The notes: generated by a model from the sequence alone, not told the origin. Positions 1 to 7,168 are shown, numbered from the stretch's first letter. The stretch: DNA of 7,818 nt from Deltaproteobacteria bacterium (GCA_013152215.1 JAADGT010000108.1:1-7818); one strand, 5' to 3'. Made by a program: numbers and translations.

Positions 1-240
1 GTAAAGGACCGTCAGCCCCGCGGCCGCTACCCCTCCCCACAGGGAGAGAGACATGAGCGCCCGGCGCAGAGCTTTGCTCCATCCCACCATCGCCAGCACG
101 GCGGCGTGGGGGAGCAGAAACGCGGCGACCGGCGGAGGGGGGGTGTTCTCCAGGACGCAGAACGGCCCTTGGAGGGGAAACAGGAGGAGCCAAAGCACGA
201 AAGCGGCAAAATGGATCGCCGGCCGGTTTCCGGAACGCAT
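1..240 (-). CDS. N-terminal part of a polytopic membrane protein (runs off left edge)
   Basis: An uninterrupted minus-strand frame reads from ATG at 240-238 to the first base of the window, giving 80 codons with no stop. The peptide starts MRSGNRPAIH and has three hydrophobic stretches: about residues 9-30 (rich in F, A, V, L, W), 36-54 and 61-80. Charges follow the positive-inside rule: R2 and R6 before segment 1, an E-N-T-P-P-P-P loop without basic residues after it, then K56, R59 and R60 after segment 2. This pattern is hard to get by chance and supports a real inner-membrane protein with a cytoplasmic N-terminus. The start is uncertain: an in-frame GTG lies three codons upstream at 249-247. 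An AAGGG is 13 nt before the ATG and 4 nt before the GTG, neither ideal. It is transcribed divergently from the large lipoprotein gene. I do not recognise the family and infer no function beyond membrane location. Confidence 0.62.
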   Translation of the reverse strand, partial: MRSGNRPAIHFAAFVLWLLLFPLQGPFCVLENTPPPPVAAFLLPHAAVLAMVGWSKALRRALMSLSLWGGVAAAGLTVLY

Positions 241-317
241 GGCCGACACTTTACCCTTAATAAAACGAGGAATACAAGCAAACGCGCCGGTTTCCAATCG
301 GTTCCCAGCGCTTCCTT

Positions 318-336
318 GGGTGACACGGTGGACGAC
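318..336 (+). repeat. 19-bp direct repeat, copy 1
   Basis: The sequence GGGTGACACGGTGGACGAC is repeated perfectly 31 bp downstream (start to start). It lies between the divergent start codons. The unit has no clear internal dyad, so if it is a protein-binding site the protein would bind as a tandem rather than a palindromic dimer. See copy 2 and the findings for the two competing interpretations, operator or insertion-sequence end. Confidence 0.85.
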
Positions 337-348
337 ACGATTTCGGGC

Positions 349-367
349 GGGTGACACGGTGGACGAC
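349..367 (+). repeat. 19-bp direct repeat, copy 2
   Basis: This is identical over 19 bp to the copy at 318-336, with a 12-bp intervening segment (ACGATTTCGGGC). The 31-bp period is close to three turns of B-DNA, so both copies face the same side of the helix. The copies end 105 bp before the lipoprotein start codon. Identity stops abruptly at both edges apart from occasional matches, arguing for selection on or recent duplication of this unit. Confidence 0.85.
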
Positions 368-460
368 TTTTCCGCCGTTCTCGCCATCCGATACAGAACT
401 CCGGTTGGGGGCACCAGGCCCTTCCCGTCCGCCGCTCACCCGGCGGCCCGTCCCAAGGAG

Positions 461-468
461 AGGAGAGG
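461..468 (+). promoter_or_regulatory. Strong ribosome binding site that fixes the lipoprotein start
   Basis: AGGAGAGG ends 4 nt before the ATG at 473, with the AGGAG core 7 nt from it. A second Shine-Dalgarno-like AAGGAG sits just upstream at 455-460. No comparable site precedes the in-frame ATG at 53 or the one at 545 (only a weak AAGAGG at 524-529). This decides the start at 473. Confidence 0.8.
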
Positions 469-472
469 ATCC

Positions 473-3400
473 ATGGCGAGGAAACTGCCGCGAATCGATC
501 TGCAGCGGGGGGCCCGCGAGGCAACAAGAGGCCTCCCCACCGGCATGCGGCTCGGACTGGTCGCCCTGTTCGCTCTGGCCGCACTGGGGGGGTGCGGAGG
601 AGGTGGTGGTGGTGGCACCTCCTCCCCGGTCTCCGGTGCGCCCTCCGAGGGCCTCACGGTCTCCGGCACGGTGAGGAACCTGTCCGCGCCGGAGGCCGCC
701 CGTGCGGCCCGAATGGACCTTTCGGCCGTCGACAACGCCCAGGTGTGGGTGTCGGTGGACCTGGACGAGGACGGCTCATTCGACCCGAAGACCGAGGTGT
801 TCACCGCACGCACCGACACCAACGGAGGCTTCGCGGTGCCCCTGCCCGCGGAGGCAAAGGGGAAGACCGTGGAGCTCCGCGTGGAGAAACCCGGGTACAG
901 CTCGTTCGTTCAGCGGTACGAGGGGGTGGAGGGCCCGATCCTCATGGACCCGGTGCTCTCCGAAGGCGCGGTGGCCGCGGTGGACCTGGGCGGGGTGTCG
1001 GCCACGCCCAAGCGGGCGGGCCGGATCGTGCTCGACACGGACCGCACGGTCACCGTGAGCCTGGTACGCGACCGCGCCACGGGCCGGCGCGCGGCCCGGG
1101 TGTTCTGGGGAGCGGAGCCGGCCCCGTCCTCCGGTGAGGGCCAGGAGCTCGCCCGGATGTCGTTCTCGCTGCGAGGGCTCGAGTTGGCGGCCGGTACGGA
1201 GCGCCTCTACGCCAGCGTTGCGTACCTGGACACCGTCAACGACCCGGACACCATGCCCGGCGGGTTCCGGGCCGAGGGCAGCGGGGAGAGCCCCGTGGAC
1301 ATCCTGACCACCTACGCCGCCTCCGAGATCACCCTCTACGACGAGCTGGGGAACAAGCTCCTCACCGACCCCACGGACCGGAGCCGGGACATCCGGATCC
1401 GCATCGCGATCCCCGAAGAGGCCTACGACACCCTGGTGGACGAGGATCCGGACACCCCGGAGGTGGAGATTCCCCTGTTCTACTACGACGAGGCGGCCGG
1501 CACGTGGAGGATGCACCGGGCGAGCGACGGCAGCCCGGCGTACGGCCACCTTGAGGACGCCTTCGGGAACGTGCTCACCCAAGAGGACCTGGCCCGTATT
1601 GCGGCCGGAGAGGATACCGAGACCCAGGTGTTCGGCGTGGGCACGGTGAACCACTTCAGCACCTGGAACTGCGACAAATCGTGGACCTCCGTCAGCTACC
1701 ACGCCAGGTTCCGGGACCGGGACGGCAACCCCCTCAACGGGGTCTCGGTCCGGATCCGGACCCGGAACGGGGGGTGGGCCTCGGACTACAGCCGACGCTC
1801 GGACGCCAACCTGCACACGTACCGCGCCAACGCGGACAGCATCATCAAGCGCACTCTGGACCGAAACCTCACGCCGGAGGAGCGCTCCCGGCTGCTGTAC
1901 GCCGTGATGAACGCCAAGAGCCCCGAAGCCCTCACCGCGCTGGTGGAGGCCCTCCGACGGTACGAAGAGCAGCAGATGACCGACATCGCCTCCGAGGAGA
2001 ACGAGCTGAAGCGGGGGTTTGCGGCGATCTTCCGGCACAAGGAGATCACCGATGCGTTCATCAACACCGAGGGGCTGGACTGCGCCAAGACCCCCGACCT
2101 GTGCAAGGGGGCCATTGCCGCGGCGGCAGAGGCGGTGAACCGGTCGTCCAAGGCCAAGCAAGCGACCGCGTTCCTCATGCAGATCGCGGTGGACGCGTAC
2201 GATCCGAGCAACCTCAACTTCGAGTATGCGGCCACCAAAGGATTGGAGTTCCTGGATATCGTGGCGAACACCGACGGCGTGGCCAAGGACCTGGGCGACA
2301 TCCCCGGCCAGATCCGCTCGGCCAAGGACCTGGCGTCGAAGGCGCTGGCAGCGTACCGGGCGTACAAGGGCGGAACCGGAAGCTGGAAGGCATACTGGGA
2401 TCTGGCCAAGCAGCTCCGGGACACCATGGAGAACATCAAGAGCCTGGCCACCACCCTCGGGGGCCGGCTCAACCGCCGTGCCCCCCGGCCGGCCTCCCTG
2501 ACCCCTCCGGATCCCCAGACGCCGGACGAGGAGGCAGCTGCGGTGGACGACATCACCGAGGAGGTGCTGTCGTCCTACGACGAGGTGGGCGGGCTCCTGT
2601 TCGGGTACTCGCGCATGCGGCGCTACCAATGGGGCTACTTCGACGCCGCGGGCGAGTTCCACGCCGTGGAGGACTGGCCGGGCAAGCCGGACTACGTGGG
2701 AGGCGGAGCGGCGGTGATGCTCGAGTACTACGACGGCACCGACTGGGTCCCGCTGGAGGGGCGGTCGGACCTGGGCGTGGACGCCTCGTTCATCGCGGTC
2801 CCCTCGGTCACCTCGTTCGGGCCGGGCAGCCCCCAGGCCCCCGCCGTCTACCTGGGAACCTGGACCCTGGACCTCCAACCCAACGTGCGGGTGACCGGCA
2901 AGGTCGTGAGCAGCGGGGGGGCTCCCCTGGCGGACGTGCCGATCGTGGTGGCCGGCACCGAGCTGCGTTCCGGGCCGGACGGGAGCATCTCCGGGGAGAT
3001 CACCTGGTTCAGCGACTCCGCCTACGTGCCGTACCAGCTCCCCGCGTTTTGGGTCCGTTCGTACGCCCAGGTCCAGGACGGAACCGTGGACCTCGGTGAG
3101 ATCGAGGTCACGGACCAGATCACCCTGGACTACGGCAGCATCCCCTGGTGGACTCCGCTGAAGCGCGGAGAGTCGGTGACGGTTCGTCCGGCCGACTGGT
3201 CCGGCACGGTGAGCGGCCGTGCCCTCTCCTACACCTACGCCCTGTACGAGGGATGGGTGTCGGACGAGAAGGTTCCCGTGCAGGAGGGGTCGGGCGAGAG
3301 TTTTTCTTTCACGGTAGGGCCCGACACGGCGTTCGGCCGGTATACCCTGCGGATCACCATGAAGGTTCCGGAAGACGATTCGGTCAATCCTCAGTTCCTG

Positions 3401-6400
3401 GATCTGGGAATCGACGTGCAGAGCACTGCGCCGGAGATCACCACGCTCGCCCTCGACTCCCAGCAGGTGGAGGCCGGAACGCCGGTCCGGGTGACGCTGG
3501 AGGCCACGGACGCCGACGGCCCGGGAGACATCCGTTCGAAGAACGTGTGGACATCGTGCTACGACGAGGAGGGCGTCGGGTACTGGATGTCCCCGCGCCT
3601 GGAGCCGGACGGAACCTGGTCCATTTCGACGAACACGGCGTACCCTCTGCTCGAGGGCTCGGTTCGGTGCACGGTCACCGCGGCGGTGACCGACAACAGT
3701 GGACGGACGGACCGGAAAGCCCTGGAGCTTGAGGTCCTGCCCAACCCCGTCCCCCCCCAGGTGGCGGGCGGCGGACTCGACGACGAGTACGTCGTCTCCC
3801 TCGGCCGGGTCTACCAGGACGGGGAGTGGGCGGACGGGGTGGAGGTGTCGTTCGGGGGGCGGGTCTGGTTCCAGGATCTGAACCGGGACCTGGAGCGGTT
3901 CGAGCTGGACTGCGGCAACGGAACCGACCCGGCGGTGGCCGGGGGAACATGGGCGTTGCCCCCGTGCCGGTACACCGCACCGGGGGACTACCCGGTGACG
4001 TACAAGGCGGTGGACTCCACCGGGCTCGAAACCGCTCTCCAGACCACCGTGCACGTGCTCCATCCCCTCCGGATCGAGGTGGCCGTTCCCGACGACGTCC
4101 TTTCCGGCGGCGGCGATGACGGCGAGACGGTCGTGAACCTTCCGGCCGCCGACCAGGCCTCGGTGGATGTCACCGTGCGGGTGGTGAGCGACAACGGGCC
4201 CGATGGATACGAGGAAGGGGGGGGCACGATCGAGGAGGGCACCTACTCGATCATGTACCGTTCGGGCAACCGGTGGTGGTGGAGCGAGAGCCTCGCGTCG
4301 AGGCAGCCCTTGCCCGAGGACGGTGCCGTTCCACTCACCCTGGACCGTCCGGGAAGCTACACGGTGTACGTATGGGCCCAGGATGCCCGCGGCATGAGCG
4401 CCTCGTTTTCGCGTGTGATCGAGGTGACCGCTCCGTTCGACGGTGAGCTCGCGGTGAACGGCCTGGGCGTGGACGAGTTCGCCAGGGCCGGCGGGTGGGT
4501 CGAGGTCGGGGACGACGTAGAGTTCGCCGTGGAGGACCTCACCGCGCCCGAGGATGCGGACATGCGTTACCGGTGGTTCGTGGACGACGTCGACCAGGGG
4601 GAGACCACCGACCCCACCTTCACCTACGCCCCGGACAGCGAGGGAGAGCACACGGTCCGGGTCGAGATCCGCAACGCCCAGGAGACCCAGGAGGCCCATA
4701 AGGTCGTGCGGGAGGTGACGTTCCAGGCCTACTCCCCCGTGCCGGTCACCCTCTCGAGGGTGGACGAGGCCTCGGACGGCGGCTCGGTTCGGGTAGGCGA
4801 CGTGGTGACCGTTGCGGCGTCGGTGCCCGAAGGCGTGGAAGCCGCAGCCGTGCGCTGGTCCGTGGACGGCCCCACGGAGGGGTTCCGACCGGTGCCCACG
4901 GAGGAGCCGCTGCAGGCCTCATGGACGTTCGCGGAGGCCGGCTCCTACACGATCCGGGTCGCCGTCGAAGACGAGCGGGGCGTGACCTCGACGCAGTCGT
5001 TCGGCCCCTTCGAGGTCACGGCCGAGCCCCCGGCGATCCGCTCCCTGTCGGCCGACCCGACCTCGGGCCGCCCCCCGCTCACCGTAACGTTCGCGGTGGA
5101 CGCCGAGGACCCGGACGCGCGCCCCGGCGAGGTGCTCCGCTACCGATGGTTCGTGGACGGCGAGCCGTCGGAGGCCGGGACCGAGGCATCGTTCACGCAC
5201 ACCTTCACCACCGAGGCCTCCCACACCGTGCGGGTGGAGGTGGCCGACGCGGGCGGCCTCACGGCCACGGCCTCGGTGACCGTGGTGGTGCAGGACCGGC
5301 CGCCGTCCATCGCGTCGGTCCGCGTGGAGCCCGGATCCGGAATCGCACCGCTCGATGTGACCGCCACGGCCGCGGCCACCGACGACGGGGAGGTCGCGGG
5401 GTACGCGTGGTACCTGGACGGCGAGGCGCTGGGGACCGGACCCACCCTCACCCACACCTTCGACACCCCGGGCACCTACACCCTGAAGGTGACCGTGACC
5501 GACGACGCGGGTCAGACCTCGTCCGATGAGGTCACGGTGTACGTGCTGGACCCGGACGCGGCGGGCATCGTGTTCCAGTTCAAGGAGGCCCGGTCGGACG
5601 GGCTGGGCCCCCTCGTGGACTTCGACGCGCTGTCGGACGTTCTCTCCCACGGTGGCGGGCTGTGGTTCGCGAGCACGCCGCTGGACGACGCCACCGTGGG
5701 CTCGGAGGACCTCCAGGGGTTGAGCTCCCAGCTCACCTTTGCGGGCCCGGCCTTCTACGGCTTCCACGGCGAGAGCTGGGGCAACGTGTCCGACACCCTG
5801 GTACAGATCGACGCCGCCGGCACGTATGAAGTGGCCGTGAACTCTTGGGAGACGGCCTCCCAGCGCGCGGTGGGGTTCCCCGCCGCCTACAGCTGCGGGC
5901 TCCTTCTCTACGGGGAGTGGCCCCGCACCTTCGGCTACTGGGGGTCGAACGTGGACTCGCCCCTGTCCTCCCTGGACATCGACCCCTCCTGGCTTTTCAC
6001 GACGGCAGACGGGCGCGTGAACCTGCTCGCCATGTTGGGGCAGTGGAACGACGCCACGTACACCTGCGACTACGAGTACTTCGGGTTCAAGAGCTCCGGG
6101 GACGACGCGTTCTCCCTGGGGGAGACGGAGGCGGTGCCCCTGAGAGCGTTGGAAATCGCCTCGCCCGCCGGCATCCAAGCGGAGCTCTCCGACGTGGTGA
6201 TCCTCCTCGACGGGATGGAGTTCCGGTTCGGGGAAACCCACCAGCTCCCCCAGGACGCCCAGGGAAGGGTCCAGATCCCCGTGGTGCCGGGGGCCGACTA
6301 CGTGCTGGAGTTCGCCGCCGTGCTGGACGACGGCTCCTACTGGACCGTGCAGGTTCCCTTGGACGCGGACACGGTGGCAGCGTCCGACCCCGTGGCCGTG

Positions 6401-7150
6401 GATCTCTTGGGGCTCGACCAGGAATCCCCCTTGGGGCTGGAGAACGCACCCGCGGGCTTCCTGGGGGCGGAGATCGTGGGGGCATCGGGGATCCGGCTGC
6501 GGTCCAGGCAGAGCGTGTCCGAGGGGGCCACCGCCACCGGGTCGGTGCTCACGGTGCAGGACGAGAGCACGGTGCACCTGATGTTCGACGGCACGGAACA
6601 AGGGGACGGGTTCGGGTTCTACCGGACGTGGGCCCCTGACGCGTTGCCCGACCCCCTGGACCTGTCGGCGCCGGGCGCCTCGGTCGAGGTGTCCGGGCCG
6701 GAGATCGCGGTGGACACCGAGAACGAGACCGTAACGGTACGGTATCAGGCGACCGGAGCCGACGCCTGCGTGGTGGACGTGGACGTGGAGTTCGACACCA
6801 ACGGCGACGGCTGGGGCGACCGGAGCCGATGGGAGAACTTCCTGACCGACGGATCCGTCACGGAGTTCACGATCCGCTACCCGCTGCCCGAGATGACCGT
6901 GACCTTTGGGGAGGGTACGGACGTCTACACCGAGACCTACCCGGCCACGGACGCCGTCAGCAAGGTCACGGCCCGGGTCAACTGCCTGAAGCTCTCCGGC
7001 GGCTACGATGCGTTCGTCCGCGAGATGCTGCTCGACGATGTGACGCTGGACGAGGCTTCGTTCTACGGGTGGCCGCCCGAGAGCCTGGCGGAGTTGCCGG
7101 CCGTGGAAGAAATGGTGTGGGAGCAGACGTCCTGGGTGCCGAGCCCGTGA
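473..7150 (+). CDS. Giant secreted lipoprotein with PKD/Ig-like domains and an alpha-helical insert
   Basis: A 2225-residue protein. The N-terminus has basic residues, a hydrophobic core (about residues 26-38) and the lipobox A-L-G-G-C, so Cys41 is the predicted lipidation site. Seven Gly follow as a flexible tether, and Gly at +2 does not give the inner-membrane Asp signal, so outer-membrane or surface placement is likely. Visible architecture: carboxypeptidase-regulatory-like beta module (about 60-160) with an acidic loop D96-L-D98-E-D100-G; further beta modules to about 440, including a Y-Y-D-E...H-F-S-T-W-N-C stretch ahead of an R-D-G-N-P-L-N-G-V regulatory-like motif; alpha-helical insert (about 444-664); second regulatory-like module (about 805-880); Ig/PKD-like domains (about 883-1695), with the two best PKD copies at about 1519-1609 and 1610-1695; unrecognised C-terminal region (about 1696-2225) with a D2108-T-N-G-D2112-G calcium-type loop. 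No catalytic motif is seen. Start chosen by its ribosome site and by yielding a proper signal peptide. Likely a surface scaffold, adhesin or ligand-binding protein; that role is inference. Confidence 0.93.
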   Translation: MARKLPRIDLQRGAREATRGLPTGMRLGLVALFALAALGGCGGGGGGGTSSPVSGAPSEGLTVSGTVRNLSAPEAARAARMDLSAVDNAQVWVSVDLDEDGSFDPKTEVFTARTDTNGGFAVPLPAEAKGKTVELRVEKPGYSSFVQRYEGVEGPILMDPVLSEGAVAAVDLGGVSATPKRAGRIVLDTDRTVTVSLVRDRATGRRAARVFWGAEPAPSSGEGQELARMSFSLRGLELAAGTERLYASVAYLDTVNDPDTMPGGFRAEGSGESPVDILTTYAASEITLYDELGNKLLTDPTDRSRDIRIRIAIPEEAYDTLVDEDPDTPEVEIPLFYYDEAAGTWRMHRASDGSPAYGHLEDAFGNVLTQEDLARIAAGEDTETQVFGVGTVNHFSTWNCDKSWTSVSYHARFRDRDGNPLNGVSVRIRTRNGGWASDYSRRSDANLHTYRANADSIIKRTLDRNLTPEERSRLLYAVMNAKSPEALTALVEALRRYEEQQMTDIASEENELKRGFAAIFRHKEITDAFINTEGLDCAKTPDLCKGAIAAAAEAVNRSSKAKQATAFLMQIAVDAYDPSNLNFEYAATKGLEFLDIVANTDGVAKDLGDIPGQIRSAKDLASKALAAYRAYKGGTGSWKAYWDLAKQLRDTMENIKSLATTLGGRLNRRAPRPASLTPPDPQTPDEEAAAVDDITEEVLSSYDEVGGLLFGYSRMRRYQWGYFDAAGEFHAVEDWPGKPDYVGGGAAVMLEYYDGTDWVPLEGRSDLGVDASFIAVPSVTSFGPGSPQAPAVYLGTWTLDLQPNVRVTGKVVSSGGAPLADVPIVVAGTELRSGPDGSISGEITWFSDSAYVPYQLPAFWVRSYAQVQDGTVDLGEIEVTDQITLDYGSIPWWTPLKRGESVTVRPADWSGTVSGRALSYTYALYEGWVSDEKVPVQEGSGESFSFTVGPDTAFGRYTLRITMKVPEDDSVNPQFLDLGIDVQSTAPEITTLALDSQQVEAGTPVRVTLEATDADGPGDIRSKNVWTSCYDEEGVGYWMSPRLEPDGTWSISTNTAYPLLEGSVRCTVTAAVTDNSGRTDRKALELEVLPNPVPPQVAGGGLDDEYVVSLGRVYQDGEWADGVEVSFGGRVWFQDLNRDLERFELDCGNGTDPAVAGGTWALPPCRYTAPGDYPVTYKAVDSTGLETALQTTVHVLHPLRIEVAVPDDVLSGGGDDGETVVNLPAADQASVDVTVRVVSDNGPDGYEEGGGTIEEGTYSIMYRSGNRWWWSESLASRQPLPEDGAVPLTLDRPGSYTVYVWAQDARGMSASFSRVIEVTAPFDGELAVNGLGVDEFARAGGWVEVGDDVEFAVEDLTAPEDADMRYRWFVDDVDQGETTDPTFTYAPDSEGEHTVRVEIRNAQETQEAHKVVREVTFQAYSPVPVTLSRVDEASDGGSVRVGDVVTVAASVPEGVEAAAVRWSVDGPTEGFRPVPTEEPLQASWTFAEAGSYTIRVAVEDERGVTSTQSFGPFEVTAEPPAIRSLSADPTSGRPPLTVTFAVDAEDPDARPGEVLRYRWFVDGEPSEAGTEASFTHTFTTEASHTVRVEVADAGGLTATASVTVVVQDRPPSIASVRVEPGSGIAPLDVTATAAATDDGEVAGYAWYLDGEALGTGPTLTHTFDTPGTYTLKVTVTDDAGQTSSDEVTVYVLDPDAAGIVFQFKEARSDGLGPLVDFDALSDVLSHGGGLWFASTPLDDATVGSEDLQGLSSQLTFAGPAFYGFHGESWGNVSDTLVQIDAAGTYEVAVNSWETASQRAVGFPAAYSCGLLLYGEWPRTFGYWGSNVDSPLSSLDIDPSWLFTTADGRVNLLAMLGQWNDATYTCDYEYFGFKSSGDDAFSLGETEAVPLRALEIASPAGIQAELSDVVILLDGMEFRFGETHQLPQDAQGRVQIPVVPGADYVLEFAAVLDDGSYWTVQVPLDADTVAASDPVAVDLLGLDQESPLGLENAPAGFLGAEIVGASGIRLRSRQSVSEGATATGSVLTVQDESTVHLMFDGTEQGDGFGFYRTWAPDALPDPLDLSAPGASVEVSGPEIAVDTENETVTVRYQATGADACVVDVDVEFDTNGDGWGDRSRWENFLTDGSVTEFTIRYPLPEMTVTFGEGTDVYTETYPATDAVSKVTARVNCLKLSGGYDAFVREMLLDDVTLDEASFYGWPPESLAELPAVEEMVWEQTSWVPSP
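596..616 (+). repeat. Poly-glycine tether with (GGT)4 microsatellite
   Basis: Seven consecutive Gly codons (GGA GGA GGT GGT GGT GGT GGC) directly follow the lipidated Cys codon at 593-595. The GGT x4 tract at 602-613 is a triplet microsatellite, so slippage would add or remove glycines without breaking the frame. Poly-Gly after the lipobox is a common design in secreted lipoproteins and probably spaces the folded part from the membrane. Confidence 0.8.
1802..2464 (+). other. Region encoding an alpha-helical insert within the beta-rich lipoprotein
   Basis: Residues about 444-664 differ sharply from the rest of the protein. They are rich in Ala, Leu, Lys, Arg, Glu and Gln and poor in the Val/Thr/Gly pattern of beta sandwiches, with segments such as E-E-R-S-R-L-L-Y-A-V and A-L-R-R-Y-E-E-Q-Q-M that read as amphipathic helices. 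The only two Cys are C537 and C544 (C-A-K-T-P-D-L-C), spaced to close a small disulfide loop. The region directly follows a regulatory-like beta motif and precedes a Pro-rich, acidic linker (about 668-700). I do not recognise a family. Confidence 0.6.
3420..5557 (+). other. Region encoding a tandem array of Ig/PKD-like domains
   Basis: Residues about 983-1695 divide into about seven beta-sandwich units of 85-125 residues. Approximate nucleotide boundaries are 3421, 3758, 4067, 4436, 4733, 5027 and 5300. Repeating landmarks are an entry P-x-I, a central R-W-F-V-D or Y-A-W-Y-L-D strand, and a closing T-F/T-H-T-F...G-x-Y/H-T-x-R/K-V-x-V followed by D-x-x-G. The last two units fit the PKD pattern best; earlier ones are longer and divergent, with two carrying their own Cys pairs (C1029/C1066, C1147/C1165). 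The Y-R-W-F-V-D strand occurs almost identically near 4567 and 5142. PKD domains in secreted bacterial proteins usually act as spacers or carbohydrate/protein contact modules. Confidence 0.8.
5558..7147 (+). other. Region encoding the unrecognised C-terminal part of the lipoprotein
   Basis: Residues about 1696-2225 follow the last PKD unit and show no PKD repeats. Composition is acidic with many Trp, Tyr and Phe, consistent with beta-rich extracellular folds. Two Cys pairs are visible (C1808/C1865 and C2099/C2171), as is an acidic loop D2108-T-N-G-D-G-W-G-D resembling calcium loops of dockerin or thrombospondin type 3 repeats. It ends in Trp-rich E-Q-T-S-W-V-P-S-P and has no recognisable sorting signal such as LPXTG, PEP-CTERM or an autotransporter barrel. 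It may hold the ligand-binding or effector activity; that is inference. Confidence 0.5.
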
Positions 7151-7168
7151 GCGGAAACGGAGCCAGCC

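Larger units (their letters stand above)
241..472. promoter_or_regulatory. Divergent intergenic region between the membrane-protein and lipoprotein genes
   Basis: This 232-bp spacer must hold the promoters of both flanking genes if they are real. It contains the only clearly AT-richer patch of the window (about 250-275, including TTAATAAAA) and the tandem 19-bp repeats at 318-367. One weak minus-strand promoter candidate is TTGGAA (297-292) and TATTCC (274-269) with a 17-bp spacer; each box only partly matches the sigma70 consensus. No convincing plus-strand promoter was found; the stretch TACAGA near 391 is a poor -10. I see no convincing small gene here, although frames remain open because of high GC. 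Confidence 0.4.

Noticed and set aside
137..143. A possible frameshift at the G7 run in the minus-strand membrane protein gene
   Set aside because: On first reading the frame seemed to break here, but recounting the run as seven bases gives one continuous frame with three membrane segments, so no frameshift is needed.
318..367. Sigma54 promoter reading of TGACACGG in the repeats
   Set aside because: The -24 box lacks the conserved GG of TGGCAC and no TGC -12 element occurs at the right spacing.
318..367. CRISPR array
   Set aside because: Only two repeat copies with a 12-bp gap, far too short for a spacer, and no cas gene nearby.
545..547. Alternative start of the lipoprotein at the in-frame ATG 545
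   Set aside because: It would still give a short signal peptide and cannot be fully excluded, but its upstream AAGAGG is weak and too distant, whereas the ATG at 473 has a strong, well-spaced site.
27..584. A 185-codon minus-strand open frame across the left intergenic region
   Set aside because: It overlaps the lipoprotein start and signal peptide. Its peptide is Pro/Arg/Cys/Ser-rich without order, whereas another minus-strand frame at 1-240 gives a sensible membrane protein.
1681..3099. A 472-codon plus-strand frame overlapping the lipoprotein gene
   Set aside because: It is a shifted frame of the same gene with Arg/Gly/Pro-rich low-complexity translation; the lipoprotein frame has domains throughout this stretch.
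776..4699. A 1307-codon open frame on the minus strand, antisense to the lipoprotein gene
   Set aside because: Long antisense frames arise in GC-rich genes with strong third-position bias. The translation is rich in Arg, Gly, His and Val with no domain logic, while the plus strand shows clear modular domains and a signal peptide.
4919..6601. A 560-codon minus-strand open frame inside the C-terminal half of the lipoprotein gene
   Set aside because: Same frame relation and composition as the other antisense frame; no recognisable motif and no ribosome site considered convincing. A by-product of codon bias.
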